Positions 1-11,066 of a stretch of DNA of 64,000 bases are shown here, one piece after another. The notes under the pieces were generated by a model. The model did no database searches. It saw nothing but the letters and a program-made list of their open reading frames with translations, and had not been told where the DNA came from. This stretch comes from CAZMYM01 sp964620325 (lineage in GTDB: Bacteria > Bipolaricaulota > Bipolaricaulia > UBA7950 > UBA9294). Made by a program: the position numbers and the translations under genes. Positions within the stretch are counted from its first letter, which is position 1, and every line of letters starts with the position of its first letter. The stretch is taken from positions 1 through 64,000 of the forward strand of contig CAZUIM010000012.1 in assembly GCA_964620325.1 (NCBI GenBank), written 5' to 3'.

Positions 1-2129
1 GCGACGGCGACATCGACAACACCGCCACCGTCTCGAGCGACCAGCTTCCCGACAAATCCGACAGCGAAGCCGTCCCCGTCTCGCCGAGGCCGGCCCTGGC
101 CATCGTCAAGACCGGCGATGCCGGTCCGGTCGCTCTCGGAGAGATCGTCGACTACACGATCACCGTGACCAACACTGGGAACGTCACACTCCACGACGTG
201 ACGGTCAGCGATCCGCTACTGGGGATTACGCAGAACGTCGGGACACTGCTTCCGCTAGCATTCGAAGTGATCACCGGCACGTACGGCCCTGTCACCACGG
301 ACGATCTCCCGGGACCGATCGTCAATACGGCGACCGCAAACTCGGATGAAACCGGCCCCGTCAACGACGATCACACGGTCCCGGTCTTTGCCCCTGTCCC
401 CCAACTGGCGATCGTCAAGGACGGACCGGGAACCGTTGAGCCCGGCGGCACGATCACCTACACCATCACGGTCACGAACAGCGGCGACGTGATGCTTCAC
501 AACGTCGTGGTGACGGACGCGCTCCTCGAGCTGTCCGAATCCATCGGAACACTCGCGGTCGGCGAATCGGTCACACTGAATCCGACCTACGGGCCTGTCA
601 CCGCGGACGATCTCCCGGGACCGATCAAGAACACGGCGATCGCCGATTCGGACGAGACCGAACCGGTGGAGGACGACCACGCCGTCTCGATCGACACCCC
701 GTCGCTCATCGACCTCTCGCTGAGCATCAGCGTCGACGATTCAACCCCATCGGTTGGCCAGAACGTCGTCTTCACCATCACCCTGTCGAACGCGAACGGG
801 TATGCGACGGCGACCGGAGTCGAAGTGACCGACCTGCTTCCCAGCGGCTACGAATACGTCGACAGCGATCCGGAGATCGGCACGTACAACTCTGTGTCGA
901 AAACCTGGTCGGTCGGCGTCGTCCCGCCGGGCGTCACCGTAACACTCGAGATCACCGCTACGGTCTTGGAAGGCGGCGACCATGACAATCTCGCCGAGGT
1001 GTCGGCCGCTGACCAGGAGGACGTCGACTCGACCCCAGGGAACGCAGCGACGAACTCGGAGGACGACGACGATGCCGTCTCGGTGACGCCACCGGAACTT
1101 CCAGGCGGTGGAGGTGGCACGGCGGATGAGTGCCTGAATAGGGTCATCATCAGCGAGGTCGCCTGGGCCGGCACGACCGCCGATCCGATGCACGAGTGGA
1201 TCGAACTGCGCAATCTCGGCTCCGAGCCGGTCGATCTGACCGGATGGACGCTGCAGTGGCGGAAGAAGAATCCGGTCAGCGTCGATGACTTCGACTGGAA
1301 GATCGTTCATCTCTCCGGAACACTCGAAGGGGCCGCCGTCTCGGCCTGCGAAATCGCACTGCAAGACCCGGAGCCGGCTGTGACGTTCGAGAAGCGTGAG
1401 ACGGATGACGTCTCGTGGCTCGTCACCGCCAGTTCCGTGGAGGACCTGGGAAGCTACTACCTCCTCGAGCGGTTGAGCGACGAGACGATCACCGATCTCG
1501 CGGCGGACAACGTCTACGACACCATCGCACCACACCTCCTCGAGCTGTCCAATGACGGCGACGAGATCTACCTGCTGAACGCGGATGGCGTCACTGTCGA
1601 CTCGGCGAACGCATTCGAATCGCCGAGCGACGGTTGGCCCGCCGGCGACGCATCGACGTACGGAACGATGGAGCGATCCGACCCGCTCGTCGGTGATGAG
1701 CCGGACAATTGGCACACGAACATCGGAATCGCCACGAACGGCACCGATGCCGACGGCCGCCCGCTGGTTGCGACGGCCGACGCACTCAATTCCGAAACCT
1801 TGGAGGAATGGGCTCTCTTCGCCGATCTCGATCCATCGAGGACTCTCGCCGGGCCGCGCATCGAGCTGGGCCTCGATCTGACCCCCGAGGTGCGTCGTGA
1901 GACGGGATGGCCGTGGATTCGCGTCACGCGGCCGCACAGCACCGAGATCGCAGGGGTCGGTGGAACCGTCGAGCCGGAACCGTCCGTCTATTCGTTCTCC
2001 AGCCGCTACGCGACGGACTTGTACTTGCTCGGGATCGACACGAGCGGGCTCGCGGCGGGCGACCACTTGATCTGGATTGTCTTCGGTGAAGGAGAAGCCG
2101 TTCTCGTCCCGATCACGATCCTTCCGTAA
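1..2129 (+). CDS. DUF11-repeat / lamin-tail surface protein, 5' end outside window
   Basis: Partial gene: the frame is already open at base 3, and the first start-like codon (GTG at 165) lies inside a repeat, so the real start is upstream of the window. The visible 709 residues hold at least two tandem DUF11-type beta-sandwich repeats of about 102 residues (motif YTITVTN followed by NTATANSDET-like ends) and a third, more diverged DUF11 unit (about bases 700-1080). A Gly-rich linker (PGGGGGTADE) follows, then a lamin-tail domain starting near base 1140 (NRVIISEVAWAG, EWIELRNLG, DLTGWTLQW). Proteins of this architecture are secreted or cell-surface proteins with structural or adhesive roles; no catalytic motif is visible. 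The function is inferred from domain type only. A perfect hairpin follows the TAA stop. Confidence 0.85.
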   Translation, partial: DGDIDNTATVSSDQLPDKSDSEAVPVSPRPALAIVKTGDAGPVALGEIVDYTITVTNTGNVTLHDVTVSDPLLGITQNVGTLLPLAFEVITGTYGPVTTDDLPGPIVNTATANSDETGPVNDDHTVPVFAPVPQLAIVKDGPGTVEPGGTITYTITVTNSGDVMLHNVVVTDALLELSESIGTLAVGESVTLNPTYGPVTADDLPGPIKNTAIADSDETEPVEDDHAVSIDTPSLIDLSLSISVDDSTPSVGQNVVFTITLSNANGYATATGVEVTDLLPSGYEYVDSDPEIGTYNSVSKTWSVGVVPPGVTVTLEITATVLEGGDHDNLAEVSAADQEDVDSTPGNAATNSEDDDDAVSVTPPELPGGGGGTADECLNRVIISEVAWAGTTADPMHEWIELRNLGSEPVDLTGWTLQWRKKNPVSVDDFDWKIVHLSGTLEGAAVSACEIALQDPEPAVTFEKRETDDVSWLVTASSVEDLGSYYLLERLSDETITDLAADNVYDTIAPHLLELSNDGDEIYLLNADGVTVDSANAFESPSDGWPAGDASTYGTMERSDPLVGDEPDNWHTNIGIATNGTDADGRPLVATADALNSETLEEWALFADLDPSRTLAGPRIELGLDLTPEVRRETGWPWIRVTRPHSTEIAGVGGTVEPEPSVYSFSSRYATDLYLLGIDTSGLAAGDHLIWIVFGEGEAVLVPITILP
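291..636 (+). repeat. Tandem DUF11 repeat units with near-identical DNA
   Basis: The 20-mer at 301-320 (ACGATCTCCCGGGACCGATC) recurs unchanged at 607-626, an offset of 306 bp (102 codons), and the flanking bases are also largely conserved. This marks an in-frame duplication of one DUF11 unit. Confidence 0.8.
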
Positions 2130-2154
2130 CGGGATGTTTCGATAGGAACCGAAC

Positions 2155-2180
2155 GGGCTCCGAGCTTCGGCTCGGAGCCC
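2155..2180 (+). terminator. Hairpin with perfect 11-bp stem and TTCG loop
   Basis: GGGCTCCGAGC (2155-2165), loop TTCG, GCTCGGAGCCC (2170-2180). It lies 25 bp after the stop of the DUF11 protein. There is only a short T-rich stretch afterwards (GATTT), so it may be an intrinsic terminator of the weak-tail type or an mRNA 3'-end stabiliser. Confidence 0.7.
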
Positions 2181-2196
2181 ACCGATTTCACGCCTG

Positions 2197-2225
2197 TTGC
2201 CCCTTCCCGCGTTCAACCGTATGAT
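2197..2225 (+). promoter_or_regulatory. Promoter of plsY (TTGCCC-17-TATGAT)
   Basis: -35 TTGCCC at 2197-2202 and -10 TATGAT at 2220-2225, separated by exactly 17 bp. The predicted start of transcription is near 2232, giving a leader of about 55 nt that contains the AAGGAG ribosome site. Confidence 0.6.
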
Positions 2226-2287
2226 CCCCCGATGCCGAGCGCGCGAAGGAACTTCCCCCTCGGCACAGCGGCAGAGAAGGAGCCACG

Positions 2288-2956
2288 ATGAACTTGGCAG
2301 GGTATCTCGCCATCGCCTACCTACTCGGCGCGTTTCCGACCGCAATCGTCTTGGGGCTGCTCATCTGGAAGACGGACATCCGCGACCAAGGAAGCGGGAA
2401 TCCAGGGGCAACGAACACGTGGAGGGTTCTCGGATGGCGGGCGGGACTCCCGGTTCTCCTCATCGACCTGGCCAAGGGCGCCGCAGCGGCGGGTCTCGTT
2501 CCGCTCCTTCCGCTCGGAGATCCTCCGGTCGATCCGGTCACGCTCGCGGTTCTTTGCGGCGTCGTCGCGGTTCTCGGTCACGCTTTCCCCATCTACGTGC
2601 GATTCCGAGGCGGAAAGGGCGTGGCGACCGCCGCCGGAATGCTCGCCGTCGTGGCGCCCGTCCCCGTCGGCCTCGCTGCGGGCATCTTCGCCCTTCTCCT
2701 GTTCACGTCCGGATTCGTTTCCCTCGGTTCGATCCTTGCCGCCTGGACGATCCCGATCTCCGTCCTTGTTCTCCCCTCGTCGCTTCAGGCAGATCGTCCG
2801 GCCGCCCTGATCGCTCTGGCCTTCTCGCTCGCGACGTTCATCACGATCACACACCGCTCGAACATCGTGCGCCTCCTGCGCGGCACGGAGAGCGCCTTCC
2901 CGAAACTTCAGCTCTGGCGGCGGCTTCGCCGCCGGTCGGGCCAGCCTCGTGGATGA
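2288..2956 (+). CDS. plsY: Acyl-phosphate:glycerol-3-phosphate acyltransferase PlsY
   Basis: Transfers the acyl chain from acyl phosphate to glycerol 3-phosphate, the first step of phospholipid synthesis, at the inner face of the cytoplasmic membrane. The 222-residue product is of normal family length and very hydrophobic. The diagnostic motifs are present: GSGNPGATN at residues 35-43 and GHAFPIYVRFRGGKG, with FRGGKG at 106-111 (acyl- and glycerol-phosphate site). ATG at 2288 follows GAAGGAGCC, a good ribosome site, and a canonical promoter lies upstream. The C-terminal tail is Arg-rich. PlsX is not in the window. Confidence 0.95.
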   Translation: MNLAGYLAIAYLLGAFPTAIVLGLLIWKTDIRDQGSGNPGATNTWRVLGWRAGLPVLLIDLAKGAAAAGLVPLLPLGDPPVDPVTLAVLCGVVAVLGHAFPIYVRFRGGKGVATAAGMLAVVAPVPVGLAAGIFALLLFTSGFVSLGSILAAWTIPISVLVLPSSLQADRPAALIALAFSLATFITITHRSNIVRLLRGTESAFPKLQLWRRLRRRSGQPRG

Positions 2957-2985
2957 TCTTCGGAATCACCAGTCCTGAACTGCGT

Positions 2986-3014
2986 TTGATCCGCATTCTA
3001 CCCGGTGCTACAAT
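2986..3014 (+). promoter_or_regulatory. Promoter of ftsH-dxr (TTGATC-17-TACAAT)
   Basis: -35 TTGATC at 2986-2991 and -10 TACAAT at 3009-3014, spacer 17 bp; transcription should begin near 3021, about 22 nt before the ATG of ftsH. Confidence 0.65.
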
Positions 3015-3042
3015 CGGATGTCACGCTGGAAAGGTTTGAATC

Positions 3043-5216
<2,174 letters not shown>

Positions 5217-5217
<1 letters not shown>

Positions 5218-6401
5218 TGTCGAAACGGCCGCTCCGTCTCGTCGTCCTCGGTTCGACCGGATCGATCGGCCGTCAGACACTCGATGTTGTCGACCGCCTC
5301 ATTCGAATCGGCCGACCGATCGACGTCGTCGGACTCGCAGCCGGACAGAACGTCGAGCTTCTCGAGCAGCAGATCGAGGTCTACCGACCGAGCGCCGTCT
5401 CCGTCGGGTCGGCCGAAGCGGCGACCGATCTCGAACGTCGGCGCCCGAACCTGCTCGTCAGCCACGGCAACGAGGGCCTCGCAGCCGTTGCCGGCTGCGA
5501 GGGTGTCGACCTCGTCGTCAACGCGCTCGTCGGAGCCGTCGGACTTGCCCCGACGTTGTCCGCCCTCGCGCTCGGTCGCGCCGTCGCGTTGGCCAACAAG
5601 GAGAGCCTCGTCGTCGGTGGTGAGCTCGTACGTTCCGCGATCGAGCGAAGCGACGGCCTCCTGTTTCCCCTCGACAGCGAGCACAGCGGCCTTCTTCAGT
5701 GTCTCGAGGCGGGGCGCCGTGAGGACGTCGCCCGAGTGACGCTCACTGCATCGGGAGGACCATTCCTGCGCCTTCCGGTCGATCGACTCGATCGGGTCCG
5801 TCCGCGCGACGCCCTCGATCACCCGAACTGGTCGATGGGAGCCCGGATCACGATCGACTCGGCCACGATGGTGAACAAGGCGTTCGAGGTGATCGAAGCA
5901 CACTTCTTGTTCGACCTTCCGTACGAGCAGATCGGCGTCGTCGTCCATCCCGAGTCGATCGTCCATGCGATGGTCGAATACGTTGATGGATCAACGATCG
6001 CGCAGCTCGCCGCGCATGACATGCGAATCCCGATCCAGTATGCGCTGACCCATCCGGATCGAGCGGGGGCCGACCTGCCTCGCCTTACGTTCGACGAAGT
6101 TCGGGATCTCCGGTTCGAACCGCTCGAGCTCGATCGATTCCCCGCCTTCTCGACCGTTCTAACGGCCGGGCGAGTCGGCGGCACGGCGCCGGCGGCTGTA
6201 AACGCCGCGGACGAGATTCTCGTCTCACGGTTCCTCTCCGAGGAGATCCCGTTCACCCGAATCTCAGATGGCCTTCGGGTCGTCCTCGACCGATGGAGAC
6301 GCGAGGCTCCGCGCGACGCTGCAACGCTCGAGGATCTCCTCGAAGTCGATCGCTGGGCCCGCAACGTTGCAGCATCGCTTCCCCTCGCAGAAGGAGCATA
6401 G
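5217..6401 (+). CDS. dxr: 1-deoxy-D-xylulose 5-phosphate reductoisomerase
   Basis: Second enzyme of the MEP isoprenoid pathway: converts DXP to 2-C-methyl-D-erythritol 4-phosphate with NADPH and a divalent metal. The 394-residue cytosolic protein shows the NADPH loop GSTGSIG (12-18), NKES (127-130), the metal-binding DSEH (Asp153, Glu155), the substrate stretch TASGGPF, and IDSATMVNKAFEVIEA followed by VHPESIVHAMVEY. It overlaps ftsH by one base. ispD of the same pathway is in this window at 35152; the remaining MEP genes are not seen. The gene ends 15 bp from the convergent murJ stop. Confidence 0.96.
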
Positions 6402-6416
6402 GAGAAGGGGCGTCCC

Positions 6417-7967
6417 TCAGTCGCTCGGCGGCGGACGGAGCCCGCCGAAGCCCCCGATCAGCCACCACAGGTTGGTGAAGCGAGCAAAAAGCCCGTAAGA
6501 GACGAGGCCCGCAGCCGTCGGAACCGCAACTGAGATCGCGGGCGAGGCAGCTCCGAGAAGGCGATGACTCCCGAAGACAACGGCGAACAGCAGGGTCGCC
6601 CCGACCGCAATCGCGCCGAGCCTACGTCGCAGAAGGGCGTCCCATCGGAACGTATCTCGAAGCAGCACGAAGAGGACGGCCGCGTTGACAACACCGGCAA
6701 TCGCCGTCGCCAACGCGAGTCCGGCCTCCTGGAGTGGTCCGACGAGCGCAAGATCGAGAGCGACGTTCACACCGACCGCAAAGACCGACGCAATGACTGG
6801 GAGGCCGGTCCTTCCAAGCGCGTAGCAGGCCCGCGTCTGGACGTAGACGAGCCCGTAAGGAAGGAGACCGACGACATAGGCGGAGAGGGCACCGGCCGTC
6901 CTGACCGTCTCGGTGGGGCCGAAGCTCCCGTGCTCGAACAGCAGCCGGATCACGTCCGCTCCGAGGACGAGGAGGCCGATCGTCGCCGGGACGAGGACGA
7001 GAGCACTCGCAGCGACCCCGTCTCCGAGGTATCCGGCGAATCGTCCTCGCTGTCCTCGAGCTCGCGCCGCCGACAGCCGCGGGAGGAGAGCGGTCGCGAT
7101 ACTGACCGCGAACACCCCGAGTGGCAGCTGGAAGAGCCGCATCGCGTACTGCAAGGCCGAGATTCCCCCGTCCGGGAGATGTGAGGCGATCTTGTTGTCG
7201 ACGAGGAGGTTGATTTGGGCGACAGCGAGGGCAAGGACGGCCGGCGCCATTCGACGGACGAACGCTGAGATCTCCGGATGGATCGGCAGAAGCGCGAAGC
7301 GGAAACGGAAGCCGAGCCGACGCAACGCCGGGACCTGACTGATCAGTTGGCCGAACCCTCCGATCAGAACACCGAGGCCGAGACCGTAGACCGGCCGGTT
7401 CGGGAAGGCGCGGGAGATGACGAGAACGCCTACGAGCATCCCCACGTTGAACCAGACCGGCGCGAACGACGCAGGAAAGAACCGGTGACGCGCATTGAGG
7501 ATCCCCATGAAGACCGCGGCAAACCCGATCAACGCGATGAACGGGAAGACAAGACGAGCGAGCGTCGTCGCCAGGTCGAGCTTCTCCGGAGAAAAGCCGC
7601 TCGCGAGGAACGGAACGTACACCGGTGCGAGAAAGATGCCGATCGCGACGATCACCGGAAACGTGACCAAGAGCAGCGAAAGAAGGTTCGACGCAAACGC
7701 GTCGGCATCCCGCTCCGCCATCTGTCGACGCGGCGGATCCGCGCGAACGCGCAAGCGCGTGTAGATCGGTACGAACGCCGTCGACAGCGCTCCCTCGGCA
7801 AGGAGGGACCGGAGGAAATGGGGCACGAAAAAGGCGATCAGGAACGCGTCGTACGCAGCGCTCGCTCCGAACCGATCGGCAATCGCCGCCTCACGGCCTA
7901 GCCCGAGGAGTCGCGAAGCACCGGTCGCCAACGCCATCAACAAGACGTCGCGCGTCAGCCGCCTCAT
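6417..7967 (-). CDS. murJ: Lipid II flippase MurJ (MviN family)
   Basis: Flips the peptidoglycan precursor lipid II across the cytoplasmic membrane; MOP-superfamily transporter. The 516-residue product has about 14 hydrophobic helices. The family N-terminal signature is clear: SRLLGLGREAAIADRFG, AYDAFLIAFFVPHFLRSLLAEGALSTAFVPIY, including the conserved arginines. The frame is open further upstream, but the start chosen is the ATG at 7967 (MRRLTRDVLL). It overlaps the stop of the upstream gene as ATGA and matches family N-termini. It is the third gene of the rplI operon. Confidence 0.95.
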   Translation of the reverse strand: MRRLTRDVLLMALATGASRLLGLGREAAIADRFGASAAYDAFLIAFFVPHFLRSLLAEGALSTAFVPIYTRLRVRADPPRRQMAERDADAFASNLLSLLLVTFPVIVAIGIFLAPVYVPFLASGFSPEKLDLATTLARLVFPFIALIGFAAVFMGILNARHRFFPASFAPVWFNVGMLVGVLVISRAFPNRPVYGLGLGVLIGGFGQLISQVPALRRLGFRFRFALLPIHPEISAFVRRMAPAVLALAVAQINLLVDNKIASHLPDGGISALQYAMRLFQLPLGVFAVSIATALLPRLSAARARGQRGRFAGYLGDGVAASALVLVPATIGLLVLGADVIRLLFEHGSFGPTETVRTAGALSAYVVGLLPYGLVYVQTRACYALGRTGLPVIASVFAVGVNVALDLALVGPLQEAGLALATAIAGVVNAAVLFVLLRDTFRWDALLRRRLGAIAVGATLLFAVVFGSHRLLGAASPAISVAVPTAAGLVSYGLFARFTNLWWLIGGFGGLRPPPSD

Positions 7968-9616
7968 TCGTCGATCGGTACGAGAACGAGTCCGACAGCC
8001 ACCCGATCGCCACCACCGAACTCGTGGTACCCTCCATCCCACAGGAGCAGAGTGTCCGAAGTGCCCGCATTCAGCACGAAGGCGTCCTCGATCGGGACCG
8101 GGAACGAACGCAGGATGTCCACCAGTTCGTCGACCGTCGCGCCGGCGCTGGACGCGCTCCGCGAAATCGACAGGAGGGCCAACCCACCGTGCCGATCGGT
8201 CGCGACAACACTCCACCCGCGTGAGGACGTCGCGACGTCTCCCCCGTCGGAGGCGATCCCGTCGCGAAACAGGACCGAGTTGATCGTGACCGCGTTTGCC
8301 AGCGGTTCCTCGTGCGGTCCCGCGTGGTACTCGAGTCGAGCATCGTCCCCGATCGAGACACCGGAGAACGCCGCACGAGCCTCCCCGCTTGCGACGATCA
8401 GCGTCGCGGAGTGATCTCGATCGATGAAGGTTCCATGATAGACCGAAACGATCCGGCCGCTCCGTAGCTTGAGGACGGTGAATCCGCCAGGAACCCGATC
8501 AGCGATCGACCCAGTGTACCCGGGCGTGTAGGCGACCGATTCGCCGTAGCGCAGCGGTCGATTGACCCCGTCTAGGGGGATCTCGCCCCGCTCCACCCGA
8601 AGGAGGACAGCACCACGCACGCGACGGTCCGAGAGACGTCCGAACGAGTCGATCACCAACGCCGATACCTCGTCGGCCGACAGGCTGACGGGAACGCCGT
8701 CGATGACGAGCAGGTCGGGATCGACGTCGACGCCGATCGCTGCGATGCCGCCCCGTTCCGTGGCCATCGCATCGAGTGACACCGTCGCGGATGCGCTCCC
8801 CGGAAGCCACGCCGGCAGCAAGCGGAAGCGAGACCTCCAATCCTCGACGCGCACGTAGGCAAGACGGGTCTCGCCGCTCGAAGTGAGAGTCTCCGCTTCG
8901 TACAGCCGGATCCCGCGATCGACGACGGACACCGATTCGATGCACGGAACCTCGCCGACACCGACGGTTGCGGAGAAGAAGCCGGAGGCCTCGAACCGCG
9001 TCAGGCGGAGGGCACCCTCCCGTCGCAGCGACACGACAAGATCGACCGACCGACCTCCGCCGGACCGGGCCTCGACCCCCGCCATCGGGCCGCTCCCGAG
9101 CGCGACCGAACGGTGTGCAAACGGCGACACGCAGTGGTGGAATCGAAGGTGAAAGGACGCCGCATCGACGGAGAGGATTTCGATCGGAACGAATCGATCG
9201 AACCGGAGGACGATCCGCTCTTCGGAGACGTCGAGTTCGCTCAGCGAAGCCGGCTCGGTCTCGATGTGCACCGCGTTTCCGAGACGGCGGACGACGCCGC
9301 CGGACAGGTCGACGAGCCAGTCGAGCGAGACGTAGAGGTGCCCCTCGATCGACGGAAGCTCGCTCGGTTGCAGGCTCCCGCGGCCCCTATCCCACCGAAG
9401 GGCTACCGATCCGTCTGTTCCGTGGTCCACGTCGACACCGATGAGGAGGCCGAACTCGCGCAACGGGACGAGGAATCCGCCGTCGCCGGAGATCGCGGGC
9501 GTCCCGAGCGCGGCCGCCTTGCCATCGACGAAAAGAAACTCCTCCTCTGCGTGCGCCGTCGCCGCGAAGAGGAGGAGAGACAGTACAGCGAATCCCCGGA
9601 ACCACCCGCCCCTCAT
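7964..9616 (-). CDS. Exported protein with copper-amine-oxidase-N-like and diverged phosphodiester-glycosidase-like domains
   Basis: A 550-residue protein with a clear signal peptide (GFAVLSLLLFAATAHA, cleavage near residue 23). Residues about 25-120 resemble the stalk domain found in copper amine oxidase N-termini (VDGKAAALG, LVPLREFGLLIG, LYVSLDWLVDL). The C-terminal half resembles the NAGPA-type phosphodiester glycosidase fold that often accompanies such stalks in peptidoglycan-associated proteins. However, the usual LDGGGSTT active-site signature reads LNAGTSDT here, so catalysis is doubtful. It lies 5 bp after rplI and overlaps murJ, which suggests an envelope role. The family assignment is by pattern only. 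Confidence 0.65.
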   Translation of the reverse strand: MRGGWFRGFAVLSLLLFAATAHAEEEFLFVDGKAAALGTPAISGDGGFLVPLREFGLLIGVDVDHGTDGSVALRWDRGRGSLQPSELPSIEGHLYVSLDWLVDLSGGVVRRLGNAVHIETEPASLSELDVSEERIVLRFDRFVPIEILSVDAASFHLRFHHCVSPFAHRSVALGSGPMAGVEARSGGGRSVDLVVSLRREGALRLTRFEASGFFSATVGVGEVPCIESVSVVDRGIRLYEAETLTSSGETRLAYVRVEDWRSRFRLLPAWLPGSASATVSLDAMATERGGIAAIGVDVDPDLLVIDGVPVSLSADEVSALVIDSFGRLSDRRVRGAVLLRVERGEIPLDGVNRPLRYGESVAYTPGYTGSIADRVPGGFTVLKLRSGRIVSVYHGTFIDRDHSATLIVASGEARAAFSGVSIGDDARLEYHAGPHEEPLANAVTINSVLFRDGIASDGGDVATSSRGWSVVATDRHGGLALLSISRSASSAGATVDELVDILRSFPVPIEDAFVLNAGTSDTLLLWDGGYHEFGGGDRVAVGLVLVPIDE

Positions 9617-9621
9617 CTGGG

Positions 9622-10134
9622 TTACTCCTCTCCTGCCTCCTCCTGTACCTCTCCCTGGTGCTCCCCTTGGTCCTTCGCACCTTCTTCGTCGACGCGAACC
9701 CGCAGGTCGACCGCGATGTCCTTGTACAGGTTGACCGTCACAGAGTGAGCACCGAGTGTCTCGATCGGACGCTCCAACTGAACCTTGGACGACTCGAGGT
9801 GCTCGCCGGCGAGCACCTCGATCTGCGCGGTGATGTCTTCGGTCCGAACCGAACCGTAGAGTCGATCGTCGTCGTGCGCCTTCCGCGTAAAGACGAGCGT
9901 CTGATCGGCAAGCTTGTCCCTCAGGAGGCGCGCCTTCTCCTCCCGCTCCAGCAACTCGGCCTCGTGTTCCGCCTTCGCCTTGGCGTAGCGGGCGATGTTG
10001 TGCTCCGTCGGCGCCACGGCCAGTTTTCTCGGGAAGAGGTAGTTCCTCGCATACCCGTCCGCCACGTCGATCACTTCGCCGACGTGGCCCACGTTTTCCA
10101 CTGTCGTCGTCATCAGTACCTTAGCGATGGCCAT
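9622..10134 (-). CDS. rplI: 50S ribosomal protein bL9
   Basis: Large-subunit protein L9. The N-terminal domain is typical (TTTVENVGHVGEVIDVADGYARNYLFPRKLAV), then a long charged connecting helix and the C-terminal domain. The protein ends in a Glu/Gln-rich tail beyond the normal L9 length. The ATG at 10134 is preceded by an in-frame GTG at 10137; the ribosome site AGGAG is close to both. A textbook promoter lies upstream, and the glycosidase-like gene and murJ follow as an operon. The usual partners rpsF, ssb and rpsR are not here. Confidence 0.93.
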   Translation of the reverse strand: MAIAKVLMTTTVENVGHVGEVIDVADGYARNYLFPRKLAVAPTEHNIARYAKAKAEHEAELLEREEKARLLRDKLADQTLVFTRKAHDDDRLYGSVRTEDITAQIEVLAGEHLESSKVQLERPIETLGAHSVTVNLYKDIAVDLRVRVDEEGAKDQGEHQGEVQEEAGEE

Positions 10135-10160
10135 CACTCCTATCTGTGCGCTTCCAGGGG

Positions 10161-10189
10161 ATTGTAGACTCCCCCGCGAGGCCCGTCAA
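10161..10189 (-). promoter_or_regulatory. Promoter of the rplI operon (TTGACG-17-TACAAT)
   Basis: On the minus strand, -35 TTGACG (10189-10184) and -10 TACAAT (10166-10161) are 17 bp apart. This is one of the closest matches to the sigma-70 consensus in the window. Confidence 0.7.
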
Positions 10190-10219
10190 ACGGCGATGCG
10201 ATGGGCACGAACGGCGTGG

Positions 10220-10225
10220 TATACT
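10220..10225 (+). promoter_or_regulatory. -10 box TATACT of folP, giving a leaderless start
   Basis: TATACT ends 7 nt before the folP ATG at 10233, so transcription would begin at or next to the start codon. No good -35 box and no ribosome site are present. Confidence 0.45.
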
Positions 10226-10232
10226 TCCGTCG

Positions 10233-11066
10233 ATGAACCGACTTGCCGAGTGGATGAGCCATCGCAACCGCGTCCTCGTCATGGGAATCCTCAACGTGAC
10301 GCCCGACTCCTTCCACGATGGAGGTCGACACCCTCATCCGAAGGAGGCGATCGAGGCGGCCCTCGCAATGGAGGCGGAAGGGGCCGACATCGTCGACGTC
10401 GGGGGCGAATCGACTCGCCCCGGAGCCGAGCCGGTCCCCGCCGACGAGGAGATCGAGAGAATCCTTCCAGTGATCGAAGGATTACGAAGACGAAGCGAAA
10501 TCGCGATTTCCGTCGACACGACGAAGGCCGACGTGGCGACCGCAGCGATTGACGCCGGCGCTCAGCTCGTGAACGACATCAGCGCGCTTCGATTCGACGA
10601 TCGGATGGCGTCGGCGATCGCATCGTCGGGAGCCTTCGCAGTCCTTATGCACATGCAGGGAAGGCCGACGACGATGCAACAAGACGCGTCCTACGACGAC
10701 GTGGTTCAAGAGGTCTGCGAGTTCCTCTCCGACCAGATTCGCGCCGCCGTCGCCGCGGGAATCGAGACAGAGCGAATCATCGTCGATCCCGGAATCGGAT
10801 TCGGAAAGCGGCTTGAGCACAATCTCGCACTTCTTCGGAACCTTCACCGACTTGTCGAGCTCGGTCGCCCGGTGATCGCCGGGGTCTCCCGCAAGTCATT
10901 CCTCGGACGGATGCTCGACCTGCCGTCTTCCGAACGACTCGAGGGAACGATCGCCGCGAACGCCGTTGCCATTGCGAACGGAGCCGACGTGATCCGTGTA
11001 CACGACGTCAAGGAGGGGAGGCGGACGGCCGACGTGGCCTTTCACCTCCGAAAGAATGGCCTTTAG
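10233..11066 (+). CDS. folP: Dihydropteroate synthase
   Basis: Joins p-aminobenzoate to 6-hydroxymethyl-dihydropterin pyrophosphate in folate synthesis. The 277-residue TIM-barrel protein has both family signatures: MGILNVTPDSFHDGG near the N-terminus and DIVDVGGESTRPGAEPV, followed by DTTKADVA, NDISAL, DPGIGFGK and GVSRKSFLG. The frame is open further upstream, but ATG at 10233 is chosen because family members begin there and a -10 box sits directly in front. Its last 11 bases overlap yceD, starting a tightly packed folP-yceD-ruvC-polA run. Confidence 0.96.
   Translation: MNRLAEWMSHRNRVLVMGILNVTPDSFHDGGRHPHPKEAIEAALAMEAEGADIVDVGGESTRPGAEPVPADEEIERILPVIEGLRRRSEIAISVDTTKADVATAAIDAGAQLVNDISALRFDDRMASAIASSGAFAVLMHMQGRPTTMQQDASYDDVVQEVCEFLSDQIRAAVAAGIETERIIVDPGIGFGKRLEHNLALLRNLHRLVELGRPVIAGVSRKSFLGRMLDLPSSERLEGTIAANAVAIANGADVIRVHDVKEGRRTADVAFHLRKNGL

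Noticed and set aside
741..2345. 534-codon minus-strand open frame opposite the DUF11 protein
   Set aside because: Crosses the strong hairpin at 2155-2180 and runs into plsY; composition is that of an antisense shadow.
6100..6125. tRNA-like GGTTCGAACC string
   Set aside because: It lies inside dxr and has no surrounding cloverleaf; it is coding sequence.
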